From positions 221,028 through 285,027 of the forward strand of contig NZ_JPRN01000006.1 of NCBI RefSeq assembly GCF_000737715.1: a DNA stretch of 64,000 nt. Direction: 5' to 3'. Below are positions 8,942 through 18,215 of this stretch, piece by piece (position 1 is the stretch's first letter; every line of letters begins with the position of its first letter). Under the pieces are notes generated by a model. It worked only from the letters and a program-made list of their open reading frames with translations. It searched no databases and was not told the DNA's origin. Made by a program: the position numbers and the translations under genes. The stretch comes from Chryseobacterium sp. JM1. Lineage in GTDB: Bacteria > Bacteroidota > Bacteroidia > Flavobacteriales > Weeksellaceae.

Positions 8942-9196
8942 ATGGAAAGGGAAAAAATTGTTGACATCGTTAATGATTTCTTAGTAAACGAATTTGAGGT
9001 AGACGGCGATGAGATCAGTAATGACGCCAACCTGAAAAAGACGCTTGGGCTGGATAGCCTGGACTATATCGACATGGTCGTAGTGATTGAATCTAATTTC
9101 GGAGTGAAATTAGGTGAGGCAGATTTTAAAAAAATGGTCACGTTTGATGATTTCTATACGACGATTGAGCAGAAGATTGCTGAAAAAAACGCATAA
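8942..9196 (+). CDS. Acyl carrier protein (first of two in the pigment locus)
   Basis: 84-residue ACP. The phosphopantetheine attachment Ser39 lies in GLDSLDYIDMV, with the usual acidic helix around it. I choose ATG at 8942 over a TTG 12 bp upstream at 8930: that longer start overlaps the ketosynthase stop and adds no conserved residues. The short distance to the upstream ketosynthase indicates a dedicated carrier for that enzyme rather than housekeeping AcpP. Downstream lies octamer array B. Confidence 0.88.
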   Translation: MEREKIVDIVNDFLVNEFEVDGDEISNDANLKKTLGLDSLDYIDMVVVIESNFGVKLGEADFKKMVTFDDFYTTIEQKIAEKNA

Positions 9197-9218
9197 ACTA
9201 TCGATTGAACTTTACTCT

Positions 9219-9312
9219 TTAACAATATACCAATGTAATAGTGTAACAATGTACCAATGATGTAGAGATGCAGTAATAGCATTGTTACATTGGTACACTG
9301 TTATATTGATAA
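9219..9312. repeat. Head-to-head octamer repeat array B
   Basis: Five direct units fill 9219-9258 (TTAACAAT, ATACCAAT, GTAATAGT, GTAACAAT, GTACCAAT). Four reverse units fill 9281-9312 (ATTGTTAC, ATTGGTAC, ACTGTTAT, ATTGATAA), with a 22-bp spacer. About 21 of 25 positions of the two arms can pair. It lies between the ACP and the acyltransferase genes. Confidence 0.85.
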
Positions 9313-9321
9313 ATTAGACTT

Positions 9322-10206
9322 ATGAACAAGTGGAAAGGTAAATCTAAAGGAACCATACTGGGATATAAAATATTCGTCTGGTGTATTAGAAATATCGGGA
9401 TCCGGAGTTCATATGTTGTGCTCTATTTCGTAGCGTCCTATTACTTTTTATTCTTAAAAAAGAGCAACCGCTACATTCTTTATTATTTTCAGAAAAGACT
9501 CGATTACGGATACTGGAAATCCAAAGCCTCTGTATTCAAAAGCTATTTTACTTTTGGTAAGGTTTTGATTGATAAAACCGCGATTTCTGCTGGTTTAAGA
9601 GAAAAATACACCTACGAATTCGATGGAATAGAAAATCTCAGAAACCTTTTGGCCGAAAAAAGAGGCGGAGTGCTTATCAGTGCCCACATCGGGAATTTTG
9701 AAATTGCAGAACATTTCTTTGCCGATATCGATTTCGACTGTCAGATCAACCTGGTGACTACAGATCAGGAAGTGACGGTGATCAAAGAATATCTCGAAAG
9801 CGTTGCCGTCAAACAGAGCAATATCAAATTCATCTACGTCAAAGAAGATATGTCGCATATTTTTGAGATCAATAAGGCTTTGTCAGATAACGAATTGATC
9901 TGTTTCACCGGAGACCGCTATTTCGAAGGCTCAAAATTTCTTGAAGCTGATTTATTGGGAAAAAGTGCTAAATTTCCTGCCGGTCCGTTCCTTATTGCTT
10001 CCCGTCTTGGTGTTCCCGTGGTCTATGTTTATGTGATGAAAGAAAAAAATCTTCATTACCACTTGTACGCAAGGGTTGCACAGAACATTAAAAACCGTGA
10101 CTCTCAGGGACTTCTCAATTCTTACGTACAGAATCTGGAATCTATGATCAGAAAATATCCCCTTCAATGGTTCAATTATTTCGATTTTTGGGATGATATT
10201 GATTAA
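9322..10206 (+). CDS. LPLAT / LpxL-like acyltransferase
   Basis: 294-residue member of the lysophospholipid/lipid A acyltransferase superfamily (HtrB/LpxL branch). An N-terminal hydrophobic segment (residues about 15-48) anchors it to the inner membrane. The catalytic HxxxxE motif is HIGNFE near residue 126, and a GDRYFEGS-like segment and a PAGPFLIASRLGVPVV segment follow as in the family. These enzymes transfer acyl groups from ACP to a hydroxyl. In this locus, directly after an ACP, it may attach an aryl-polyene chain to a lipid or resorcinol acceptor, as acyltransferases of aryl-polyene clusters are thought to do. An ordinary lipid A late acyltransferase is possible but less likely from the context. 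Confidence 0.82.
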   Translation: MNKWKGKSKGTILGYKIFVWCIRNIGIRSSYVVLYFVASYYFLFLKKSNRYILYYFQKRLDYGYWKSKASVFKSYFTFGKVLIDKTAISAGLREKYTYEFDGIENLRNLLAEKRGGVLISAHIGNFEIAEHFFADIDFDCQINLVTTDQEVTVIKEYLESVAVKQSNIKFIYVKEDMSHIFEINKALSDNELICFTGDRYFEGSKFLEADLLGKSAKFPAGPFLIASRLGVPVVYVYVMKEKNLHYHLYARVAQNIKNRDSQGLLNSYVQNLESMIRKYPLQWFNYFDFWDDID

Positions 10207-10362
10207 TTTTTCTAATTTTATCCCTGAAAACTAATTAATAAACTCAAATCGTTAAATAAATTCGGGAATTGGATATTTGAACCTTTCATTTAGGTTTAAA
10301 TATAATTTCTAAATCTCAGGATTTCTTAATTTTTGAAATAAAAACACACATCTTTTCTCCTT

Positions 10363-11898
10363 TTGAAAAAAGAATACGACATACTTGTAATCGGTAGCGG
10401 ATTGGGAGGTCTTGTTTCGGCTCTAATTTTGGCGAAAGAAGGTCTGAAAGTCTGTGTCCTGGAGAAAAACAACCAGTATGGCGGAAATCTCCAGACTTTT
10501 TCGCGGGATAAGTTGATCTTCGATACCGGAGTCCATTACCTGGGAGGCCTTTCAGAAGGGCAGAATCTTCACCGGTTTTTCTCCTATCTTGAGATTATGG
10601 ATGATCTCGAACTCCACAAGATGAATGAAGACGGCTATGACCGGATTTCGTTTGGTGAAGAAAGTATAGAATATCCTCATGCGCAGGGCTACGAAAACTT
10701 TGTTGAACAGCTTGCGTCCCATTTTCCCAACGAAAAACAAAACCTGGAAAGCTATTGTGATGAGATCCAGTATGTCTGCGCGCAGTTTCCACGGTATCAG
10801 GTCATAGGGAAAGACAGCTATAATGAAGAAATCCTTCACCTCAATACCAAAAGATTCATAGAGTCTGTGACTCAGGATAAAAAACTGCAGGCTGTATTGC
10901 TTGGTTCTAATTTTTTATATGGTGGTGACTCAGAAAATATACCGTTCTACGTTCATGCCCTTACGGTGAACTCCTACATTCAGAGTGCGTACAAATGTGT
11001 CAAAGGAGGAAGCCAGATTACTAAACTCCTGATTAAAAAACTTCGTCAATATGGAGCAGAAGTTCACAAACATTCCGAGGTTTCAGAGTTCATCTTTAAT
11101 GAAAACAATGTTCTGTCCTCCGTAAAAACAAAGGAAGGAAAGGAATATGCAGCAAAAAAATTCATCTCAAACATAGAAATCCGCTCTGCGATGAAACTGA
11201 TGGGAGAAGAACGATTGAGAAAATCCTTTTCCAACAGAGTGATGAGCTGGGAGCCTGTTTCCTCATGCTTCAGCGTCTATCTGGTTTTAAAACCGCATTC
11301 TTTCCCGAATTTTAATTACAATATCTACCACTATTCATCGGAAGAAATGGTTTGGAATGCATTCCGTTATCGCAAAGAAGGCTGGCCGGAAACCTATATG
11401 CTTTCCTCCACACAATCCAAACATCATCCTGATTATGCGGAAAGTCTTACAGCGATCTCTTATATGGATTTTGATGAGGTGAAATCCTGGGAGAGAACCA
11501 TCAATACGGTGGCAGAAGAACATGAAAGAGGATTGAAATACGAAGAATTCAAACTTGAAAAAGCAGAGAAAATGATCTCAGCATTAGAAAAGAAAATTCC
11601 AAACTTAAGACATTCCATCAAAAGCATCTATACTTCATCGCCGCTGTCTTACAGGGACTATATCGGCAGTTTTGAAGGAAATATGTACGGATACATGAAA
11701 AATTCGGATAACCCGTTAAAAACAATGGTTTCGCCGCGTACCAAGACCGATAATCTGTTTCTTACCGGACAGTCTGTGAATATGCATGGAATTCTGGGCG
11801 TAACGATAGGCGCGTTCAATACCTGTGCAGAAATTCTGGGAAAAGAAACGATAGACGATCGTCTGAAACAAATGATCAACACTCATGAAAGTAAATAA
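10363..11898 (+). CDS. CrtI-like FAD-dependent oxidoreductase (phytoene desaturase / retinol saturase type)
   Basis: 511-residue two-dinucleotide-binding flavoprotein. The FAD motif GSGLGGLVSALILAKEG begins at residue 11, the YGGNLQTF segment near 41 is typical of CrtI/RetSat proteins, and a C-terminal FLTGQSVNMHGILGV segment completes FAD binding. The start is TTG at 10363: the Rossmann beta strand begins within six residues of it and no ATG is suitably placed. It lies 156 bp after the acyltransferase and overlaps the next gene by 14 bp. A desaturation, saturation or oxidation of the polyene or of the alkylresorcinol precursor is plausible; the substrate is not deducible. It is not part of a visible carotenoid operon. 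Confidence 0.8.
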   Translation: MKKEYDILVIGSGLGGLVSALILAKEGLKVCVLEKNNQYGGNLQTFSRDKLIFDTGVHYLGGLSEGQNLHRFFSYLEIMDDLELHKMNEDGYDRISFGEESIEYPHAQGYENFVEQLASHFPNEKQNLESYCDEIQYVCAQFPRYQVIGKDSYNEEILHLNTKRFIESVTQDKKLQAVLLGSNFLYGGDSENIPFYVHALTVNSYIQSAYKCVKGGSQITKLLIKKLRQYGAEVHKHSEVSEFIFNENNVLSSVKTKEGKEYAAKKFISNIEIRSAMKLMGEERLRKSFSNRVMSWEPVSSCFSVYLVLKPHSFPNFNYNIYHYSSEEMVWNAFRYRKEGWPETYMLSSTQSKHHPDYAESLTAISYMDFDEVKSWERTINTVAEEHERGLKYEEFKLEKAEKMISALEKKIPNLRHSIKSIYTSSPLSYRDYIGSFEGNMYGYMKNSDNPLKTMVSPRTKTDNLFLTGQSVNMHGILGVTIGAFNTCAEILGKETIDDRLKQMINTHESK

Positions 11899-13567
11899 CA
11901 GGCTCGCTGCAGCATTCCGGGGAATTCAGTTTTTCCTGATTCTTTTCCTGATGTCGTGTGGCGTTTCAAAATCGGTTCATCATCTTCCGGATATCAGCAG
12001 ATATGCTTTGGAAACCCCGAAAGTTAGTAAGATCAATGATTCTACGTTCAGTTTCAATCAGAATTATTTAACCAAAAATAAACAACAGCTGTGGGAACTT
12101 TATATCAAAGGAAATCCTTTACAGCTGGGCTATAACAACGGAGCTCTAACTCAAAATCTGATGCAGCAGCAGGAAGAGATCTTCTTTTCCAAAGTGGAAG
12201 GTTTTGTTCCTTCAAAGTTTAAACAAAAACTGCTTCGTGGCTTTTTAAAATGGTACAACAGAAAAATGTATCTGAATGTAAGGGAAGATTATCAGGCTGA
12301 ATTGTACGGTTTAGCGCAGTATTCCTCAGATCAATACAATTTTATAGCACCCAAATACCTTCGGAACCTGTATCTTCATGGCGCTCACGATATTGGTCAT
12401 GCCATGCAGGATTTGGCGATGGTAGGCTGTACTTCACTCGCGGTCTGGAATGAAAATACAGAAGACGGCGAGATGCTAATCGGAAGAAACTTTGATTTCT
12501 ATGTAGGAGATGATTTTGCTAAAAATAAACTGATTGAATTTGTAGAACCGGATACCGGAATTCCATACATGTCCGTAAGCTGGCCGGGAATGATAGGCGT
12601 AGTTTCAGGGATGAATAAAGAAGGAATTACAGTAACCATCAATGCCGGAAAATCTAAGATTCCTCTGACTGCCAAGACTCCAATCTCTCTCGTAACGAGG
12701 GAAATTCTGCAGTATGCAAAAAATATTGACGAGGCCATTGCCATTGCAAAAAAAAGGAAAGTATTTGTCTCTGAATCCATTCTGGTGGGAAGTGCTCATG
12801 ATAAAAATGCGGTGATTATCGAAGTTTCTCCTAAAAATTTTGGGGTCTACAAAGTTGAAAATACAAGCAAGGTTTTCTGTACCAATCATTTTCAGTCGGA
12901 AGCCTATAAAGACGATAAAAGAAATCAGAAACATATCATAGAAAGCCATTCCGAATATCGCTACGAAAAACTTCAGGAACTTCTTGAGGAAAAGAAAAAA
13001 CTCAATCCTGAAAAAATGGCGGCTATTTTACGGGATAAATCCGGTTTAAAAGACCAGAAGATCGGCTACGGAAATGAAAAAGCCATCAATCAGCTGCTGG
13101 CTCACCATGCTGTTATATTTTCACCTGAAAAAAGACTGGTCTGGGTTTCTTCCAATCCATATCAGTTAGGAGAATTTGTTTGCTATGATCTCAATGAAAT
13201 CTTTTCCGGAAAAAAAGCGGCAGAAAGTTTACAGGCAAAAACAATACTGAATATCGCCAGAGATCCATTTGCAGATTCTCAGGAATTTGAGAACTATGAA
13301 ATGTATAAAATGATGGGCGAAGAGGTAAGTGCTGCGACAGACAGTAAAGATATAGTCCTGACAGACGATTTCATTCCCCATTATCTGTCTTTGAATCCTG
13401 ATTTCTGGTTGGGTTATTACCAGTCAGGCCAATATTATTACCATAAAAAAGAGTTTGCCAATGCAAAAACAGCTTTTGAAAAAGCCCTGACAAAAGAAAT
13501 TACCACAGTTCCGGACCGGAAAGATGTGGAAAAATATCTAAAGAAGACTTTAAAAAAAATAAAATGA
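11885..13567 (+). CDS. C45-type Ntn-hydrolase/acyltransferase lipoprotein
   Basis: 560 residues. The N-terminus has a lipoprotein signal with lipobox LMSC (Cys25). After a preregion comes GCTSLAVW, where Cys182 fits the N-terminal nucleophile unmasked by autocleavage in the choloylglycine hydrolase / isopenicillin-N acyltransferase (C45) family. GRNFDFYVG follows, as in these proteins, and MSVSWPGMIGVVSGMNKEG near 215 also matches. The C-terminus (about 500-560) looks TPR-like. C45 enzymes cleave or transfer acyl groups on amides and esters. It overlaps the CrtI-like gene by 14 bp and the next gene by 4 bp, so it is embedded in the pigment operon. It could handle acyl transfer to or from the pigment at the membrane face. 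Cleavage and substrate are inferred. Confidence 0.78.
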   Translation: MKVNNRLAAAFRGIQFFLILFLMSCGVSKSVHHLPDISRYALETPKVSKINDSTFSFNQNYLTKNKQQLWELYIKGNPLQLGYNNGALTQNLMQQQEEIFFSKVEGFVPSKFKQKLLRGFLKWYNRKMYLNVREDYQAELYGLAQYSSDQYNFIAPKYLRNLYLHGAHDIGHAMQDLAMVGCTSLAVWNENTEDGEMLIGRNFDFYVGDDFAKNKLIEFVEPDTGIPYMSVSWPGMIGVVSGMNKEGITVTINAGKSKIPLTAKTPISLVTREILQYAKNIDEAIAIAKKRKVFVSESILVGSAHDKNAVIIEVSPKNFGVYKVENTSKVFCTNHFQSEAYKDDKRNQKHIIESHSEYRYEKLQELLEEKKKLNPEKMAAILRDKSGLKDQKIGYGNEKAINQLLAHHAVIFSPEKRLVWVSSNPYQLGEFVCYDLNEIFSGKKAAESLQAKTILNIARDPFADSQEFENYEMYKMMGEEVSAATDSKDIVLTDDFIPHYLSLNPDFWLGYYQSGQYYYHKKEFANAKTAFEKALTKEITTVPDRKDVEKYLKKTLKKIK

Positions 13568-13929
13568 TCCCAAAACATATAAAACTGCTGTTCTGCATTC
13601 CTTTTATCATCATTATCGGCTACACAGCGTTCCTTCTTACCAGATACAGCGCGATTCCGGATATTATTCCGATTCATGGGTATGGAGGGAAAAATGACGG
13701 ATTCGGAAGTAAGCTGTTTCTTTTTGCGCCTATCGTCTTAAATCTGATCATTTTGGGCTTTATCTGGATGATCATCAGAAAACCGGATAAAATCAAATTT
13801 ACTTTTGAAGTGAAAGAAGAGGATAAGGAAAAAACCTATCAGCAATACCAATTGGTTTTAATCATTCTCGCCATATTTGTAACCTTGATTATGAGTCCGT
13901 TATCTTTTTCGGATGTTGTTTTTAAATAA
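13564..13929 (+). CDS. DUF1648-domain membrane protein
   Basis: 121-residue integral membrane protein with three predicted segments (about 8-25, 56-75 and 98-115). The motif YSAIPDIIPIHGYGGKNDGFGSK after the first segment is the DUF1648 signature (LP..iPvHfn..G..d.....K). The start overlaps the previous stop by 4 bp (ATGA), so translation is likely coupled. It is the last gene of the plus-strand pigment run. Function is unknown; DUF1648 proteins occur in SdpI-like immunity proteins and other small membrane proteins. Confidence 0.78.
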   Translation: MIPKHIKLLFCIPFIIIIGYTAFLLTRYSAIPDIIPIHGYGGKNDGFGSKLFLFAPIVLNLIILGFIWMIIRKPDKIKFTFEVKEEDKEKTYQQYQLVLIILAIFVTLIMSPLSFSDVVFK

Positions 13930-14114
13930 ATCGATCGCATCATTGCCATTCAATTTTAGACTGATGAATAAAGATTATTTATATCTAAAATGTGCTTTTT
14001 ACTTGAAATAATAAATATTTTTTTAAGTTAATATGTGAATACTGTAACATTTTGTTATTTTTACTACTAACTAGGGAAGTAATTAAATCAATATTTCGTT
14101 AAAAAGTAAATCAT
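13930..14114. other. Intergenic region before the M36 protease
   Basis: 185 bp, AT-rich, without a coding sequence. A TTTG at 14051-14054 could be a -33 element, but no good TAnnTTTG follows it. No terminator hairpin is evident. Confidence 0.4.
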
Positions 14115-16787
14115 ATGAAAAGAATTCGACTAAGTGTTAAGTTTTTATTGCTTTGTTCTTTTTTTGGTTTTGGTGCATTATCTGCCCAAAAACATGAGCA
14201 GGTAATAAAAGATTATGTTAATTCTGAAAAGACATTTCAAAGAATAAATCCTGAACTGAAAGCATTTACCATCGTGAATGTGGATCCGTCAAAAAGTTTA
14301 AATGGAGAAATTGTAGGCATACAGCAGACCATAAATGGAGTTCCTGTTTTTGGAAGTTCAGCTAATGTTCTGATCAGAGAGGATAAAGTATTGAGTTTTG
14401 CAGATACTTTTCTTAAAACCTATCCTTCCATCGTCAAAGGAAAACAGAGCGCCCAAAAAGAAGCATTGGTAGTAAAGGCTGCCAAGCAGTTTGATGGACT
14501 GACTACTGCGAGAAACAGCGAAGGAAAAGAAGAGCCTATAAAAACCAAACTCGTCTATTTTGCAAAAGGAGGAGAACTAATCCTTGGATACCTGTTTAAC
14601 GTAGAAGAGAAGGAAACAGGTAACCTTTGGACACTCGTGATCAGTACAGATGACGGTACCGTTTTATACCGTGAAAACCTTAACCTTTCATGTAATTTCC
14701 ATGATGGTGATCATCAGCACCTTCCTACTGAATTGAATCAGACAGAGCTAAATGTTCAGCCTTCTGTACTTCCCGCTTACATAAAGCAGGAAAATAGCAG
14801 CCTTAACAGGAATTTTGTTCTGGCTCCGGACAATGCTTCTTATAATGTACTGCCTTTCCCTGTAGAAGCACCTTCTTTTGGGGCAAGAGCACTGCTGAAT
14901 AATCCTTGGGATCTCACAGCTTCTCCGGAAGGATGGCATTCTGACGGAACCAATCATTATACCAATACCAGAGGAAATAATGCTTACGCATACACCGACG
15001 AAAATAATACCAATACGGTTCAGTTTTCTGCTGATGGTGGAGCTTCAAGAGCTTTTGACTTTCCAATGGATGTGACCCTGCCTCCTCAGAACTATACCTC
15101 TGCGGCAGTGACCAATTTATTTTATGTCAACAATAAAATGCATGACGTATTTTATAAACTTGGATTTACAGAAACAGCCAGAAACTTTCAAACCAATAAC
15201 TTCGGTTTAGGGGGTACCGGAAATGATGCTGTTTTGGCTGAGGCCAGAGATGGCGGAGCTTATAATAATGCCAATTTCCAGTCACCTGCAGACGGATCTT
15301 TACCAAGAATGCAGATGTATTTATTTGAGCCGACGCAGATGCAGAATCTTTTTTACAATTCACCATCAATTTATACAGGAAGAGTACCCATCAGCAAAAC
15401 GGCACAGTTTGGCCCGGCGCTTGAAGGAAACGCCCCTGTCACCGGAAACTTAGCCCTTTCTGTACCTGCAGACGCATGTACGGCTGTTGCAGCAGGTAGC
15501 TTAACGGGTAAAATAGCAGTAGTAACTGCGGCGACCTGCGGTTTTGCAGTGAAGACTAAAAACCTGCAGAATGCCGGAGCTATAGGAGTTGTACAATACC
15601 ATCCAAACAGTGATACACCAATTGGTTTAGGAGGTACAGATGCTACAATTACGATCCCAACCATTATGATCGGAAAAACGGAAGGACAGTTTCTAACGGG
15701 TGAAATTACTAATGGGGCAACGATCAGTGCAACATTAAAATACGATAAATTAAATTACGTTTATAAAGACGGAAGCTTAGACAATGGTGTAATGGCACAC
15801 GAATACGGACATGGAATCACCAACCGTATGACAGGTACCGGAAACAACTGTTTAAATTACGGGACTTCCAATGAGCAAATGGGAGAAGGATGGTCTGATT
15901 TCTTTGCTTTAATGCTGACCAACAAGCCTGGAGATAATGCTTCTGTTCCACGTGGAATGGCTACTTTTACAGCCAGCCAGACTACAGATGGGCCAGGAAT
16001 AAGACCTGCAAAATATTCTCCTGATTTTGCCATTAATAATTATACCTACACAAGAACGAATGGGATGAAAGTTAATGACAATGTGAGACTTACAAATGGT
16101 TCCATAATTCCGGTTACCAGAGCAGATGTTCACAGTATAGGATTTGTATGGGCTACGATGCTTTGGGATCTTAACTGGAAATATGTTGAAAAATATGGCT
16201 ATAACAGCAATGTACTGGCTAACCCTAACAGTGGCAGTGCAAAGGTACTGCAGTTGGTCGTTGATGCTCTAAAATTACAGCCATGTAACCCTAATTTTAT
16301 ACAGGGAAGAGATGCTATCTTAGCTGCTGATTTGGCGAAAACCAATGGAGCTGATAAATGTCTGATCTGGAAAGTGTTTGCTAAAAGAGGATTAGGTGTC
16401 AATGCCGCTCCAGGAGGACTGCTTGGAATATGGCAGAATTATAATCAGCCGGCTCCGGACCTGAGCGACCAGGTGGAAGATTTCACAGTTCCTGCTGAGT
16501 GTAACACATTGGCAGTGAATGAAGCTTCTGCTAATACCAAAGGAATATCTATCTATCCAAATCCGGTGAAAACTGAATTTACGATCAAAACCCCTTCAGG
16601 AATGGATCTTTCAGGAATCACTACGGTTTCAGTGTATGATTTTACAGGGAAATTGGTTTCTTCAGAAAAAATCAATCTTAATAAGCAGACTACAGTAAAT
16701 GTTAATACTCTGCTGAACGGAGCTTATATGGTAACGATCAAGGGTAACGCCATTGATTACAGCCAGAAAATCATTGTTTCGAAATAA
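14115..16787 (+). CDS. Secreted M36 (fungalysin-type) zinc metalloprotease with T9SS sorting domain
   Basis: 890 residues. The signal peptide (cleavage near LSA-QK, residue 24) is followed by an FTP propeptide-like region and then the M36 domain. Zinc motif HEYGH is at 562-566, with the third ligand Glu591 in GEGWSDF. A PA domain is inserted around 440-520 (CGFAVKTKNLQNAGAIGVV-like segment). The C-terminal type A sorting domain begins near residue 812 (IYPNPV) and ends in a short basic strand, so the protein is exported by type IX secretion and cell-surface attached or released. It lies between the two pigment operons but has no evident pigment role. A strong terminator follows. Confidence 0.92.
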   Translation: MKRIRLSVKFLLLCSFFGFGALSAQKHEQVIKDYVNSEKTFQRINPELKAFTIVNVDPSKSLNGEIVGIQQTINGVPVFGSSANVLIREDKVLSFADTFLKTYPSIVKGKQSAQKEALVVKAAKQFDGLTTARNSEGKEEPIKTKLVYFAKGGELILGYLFNVEEKETGNLWTLVISTDDGTVLYRENLNLSCNFHDGDHQHLPTELNQTELNVQPSVLPAYIKQENSSLNRNFVLAPDNASYNVLPFPVEAPSFGARALLNNPWDLTASPEGWHSDGTNHYTNTRGNNAYAYTDENNTNTVQFSADGGASRAFDFPMDVTLPPQNYTSAAVTNLFYVNNKMHDVFYKLGFTETARNFQTNNFGLGGTGNDAVLAEARDGGAYNNANFQSPADGSLPRMQMYLFEPTQMQNLFYNSPSIYTGRVPISKTAQFGPALEGNAPVTGNLALSVPADACTAVAAGSLTGKIAVVTAATCGFAVKTKNLQNAGAIGVVQYHPNSDTPIGLGGTDATITIPTIMIGKTEGQFLTGEITNGATISATLKYDKLNYVYKDGSLDNGVMAHEYGHGITNRMTGTGNNCLNYGTSNEQMGEGWSDFFALMLTNKPGDNASVPRGMATFTASQTTDGPGIRPAKYSPDFAINNYTYTRTNGMKVNDNVRLTNGSIIPVTRADVHSIGFVWATMLWDLNWKYVEKYGYNSNVLANPNSGSAKVLQLVVDALKLQPCNPNFIQGRDAILAADLAKTNGADKCLIWKVFAKRGLGVNAAPGGLLGIWQNYNQPAPDLSDQVEDFTVPAECNTLAVNEASANTKGISIYPNPVKTEFTIKTPSGMDLSGITTVSVYDFTGKLVSSEKINLNKQTTVNVNTLLNGAYMVTIKGNAIDYSQKIIVSK

Positions 16788-16815
16788 AAGTAGAATAATA
16801 ACAATATAGAGAGAA

Positions 16816-16846
16816 AAGTCCTGGAGCTAAGCTTCGGGGCTTTTTT
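16816..16846 (+). terminator. Intrinsic terminator of the M36 protease gene
   Basis: A 12-bp stem with G-U pairs (AAGTCCTGGAGC at 16816-16827, GCTTCGGGGCTT at 16831-16842), a TAA loop and a TTTTTT tract. Confidence 0.8.
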
Positions 16847-16870
16847 GTTGCGTGTTTGAGTGTATTTTTG

Positions 16871-16967
16871 TTGCTAGTTGCTAGTTGCTAGTTGCTAGTT
16901 GCTAGTTGCTAGTTGCTAGTTGCTAGTTGCTAGTTGCTAGTTGCTAGTTGCTAGTTGCTAGTGCTAG
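16871..16967. repeat. Perfect heptamer tandem repeat, 13 copies of TTGCTAG
   Basis: Thirteen exact TTGCTAG units fill 16871-16961, followed by a 6-bp unit TGCTAG (16962-16967) that has lost one T. It lies in the convergent gap between the M36 protease and the GT2-DUF2062 gene, downstream of the terminator. The array is perfect, so it is probably prone to copy-number slippage. Its unit is 7 of 8 bases of ATTGCTAG, one of the octamer units in arrays C and D. Confidence 0.95.
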
Positions 16968-17038
16968 TCTTTAACCTTAATGCAAAAAGTCTTACGTCTG
17001 AATCTGACATCTTGGTTCTTGGCTCTTGATTCTTAAAC

Positions 17039-18211
17039 CTACTCATTCTCCGGATTCAGTTTATTCAGGAAAAAAAATGTGGCAATGCCGCAGAGTGCAG
17101 ACATAGATGTGGCCAGAATAGCACTTCCGATCACATATTGGAGGAGGTTGTTCTTGATCAGTTCGAAATTAAGTTCGCTGCTTAAAATATTACTGTCGCC
17201 GTGTACAAAAGGAGAACCTAAAAATAGAGAGGCTGCAATCACAAAGGGAATAAATGGCGGAAGGCTTACGTTGGATGCCACAAAAGCGAGAACTTTATTC
17301 AGTTTAAAAAGAACAGACAGTGAGATGACAAGAAGCGTATGGAATCCCCAGAAGGGAGAAAATCCTATAAATACGCCCAACGCAATAGAAAATGCTTTCG
17401 TACGGTTGCTGCCGTCACTTTCAAGGACATCTTCCTTGATGAATCTTTTAAAGCTTTTTTTTTTGAAATTATTCACGAAATTTCGCGGAATAATGTACAG
17501 AAGTGTGATCGTTACTAAAATCGTATTCAGAATGCTGATCCGAGTAAAATCTTTGAACGGTCTGAAATGAGAAACCCTTTCTGCAGGATCATACAAAACC
17601 TTGATGGGAACGTTTTTTACTGGAACATGCCTCCAGGCAGTCCTTACAATAATCTCGATCTCAAATTCAAATTTTGGAGTGAAATATTTCTTCGGAATTT
17701 TTAATAACGGATATAATCTGTAACCGGATTGCGTATCTTCCAGCTTGATTCCGGTTTCGAACCAGAACCAGAAATTAGAAAACCTGTTCCCAAAGCTGCT
17801 TTTCTTAGGAATTCCGTCCTGTGACATATTCCGGTTTCCGATCAGTAGAACATCATGTTTTTCCTGAAGTAAAGCTTCTACAAATACAGGAATATCATCC
17901 GGATAATGCTGCCCGTCTGAATCAATGGTGATGGCGTAATGATACCCCAGTTCTTTGGCTTTTCTGAAGCCTATTTTCAGTCCGTTTCCTTTGCCTTTGT
18001 TCTCAGGCAGGGAAATAATGGTTATTTGGGGATAATCAGTTAAAATCTGTGCAGTAGAGTCGGTAGAACCATCATTGACCGCAATAATGTTTTCGGTGTA
18101 GCCCAGAACACCGTCTATTACCCTTCTCAGGGTTTTTTCATTGTTGTAAGTAGGTATTAAAATGCAGATCTTTTTCTCAATCACTGCATTCTGTACTTCT
18201 TGAAGGGTCAT
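17039..18211 (-). CDS. Family 2 glycosyltransferase with C-terminal DUF2062 membrane domain
   Basis: 390 residues. An N-terminal GT-A domain (about 10-240) has CILIPTYNNEKTL, VNDGSTDSTA and TIDSDGQHYPDDI as nucleotide-sugar and metal motifs. A DUF2062 domain with several hydrophobic segments (about 265-385) follows. This architecture recurs in aryl-polyene and flexirubin loci. The donor could be a polyprenyl-phosphate or nucleotide sugar, and the acceptor a pigment- or lipid-linked group; neither can be read here. It is the last gene of the long minus-strand pigment run, 4 bp after the preceding gene. Confidence 0.85.
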   Translation of the reverse strand: MTLQEVQNAVIEKKICILIPTYNNEKTLRRVIDGVLGYTENIIAVNDGSTDSTAQILTDYPQITIISLPENKGKGNGLKIGFRKAKELGYHYAITIDSDGQHYPDDIPVFVEALLQEKHDVLLIGNRNMSQDGIPKKSSFGNRFSNFWFWFETGIKLEDTQSGYRLYPLLKIPKKYFTPKFEFEIEIIVRTAWRHVPVKNVPIKVLYDPAERVSHFRPFKDFTRISILNTILVTITLLYIIPRNFVNNFKKKSFKRFIKEDVLESDGSNRTKAFSIALGVFIGFSPFWGFHTLLVISLSVLFKLNKVLAFVASNVSLPPFIPFVIAASLFLGSPFVHGDSNILSSELNFELIKNNLLQYVIGSAILATSMSALCGIATFFFLNKLNPENE

Positions 18212-18215
18212 TGTT

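Noticed and set aside
16871..16967. CRISPR array
   Set aside because: The units are 7 bp in direct tandem without spacers, and no cas genes are present.
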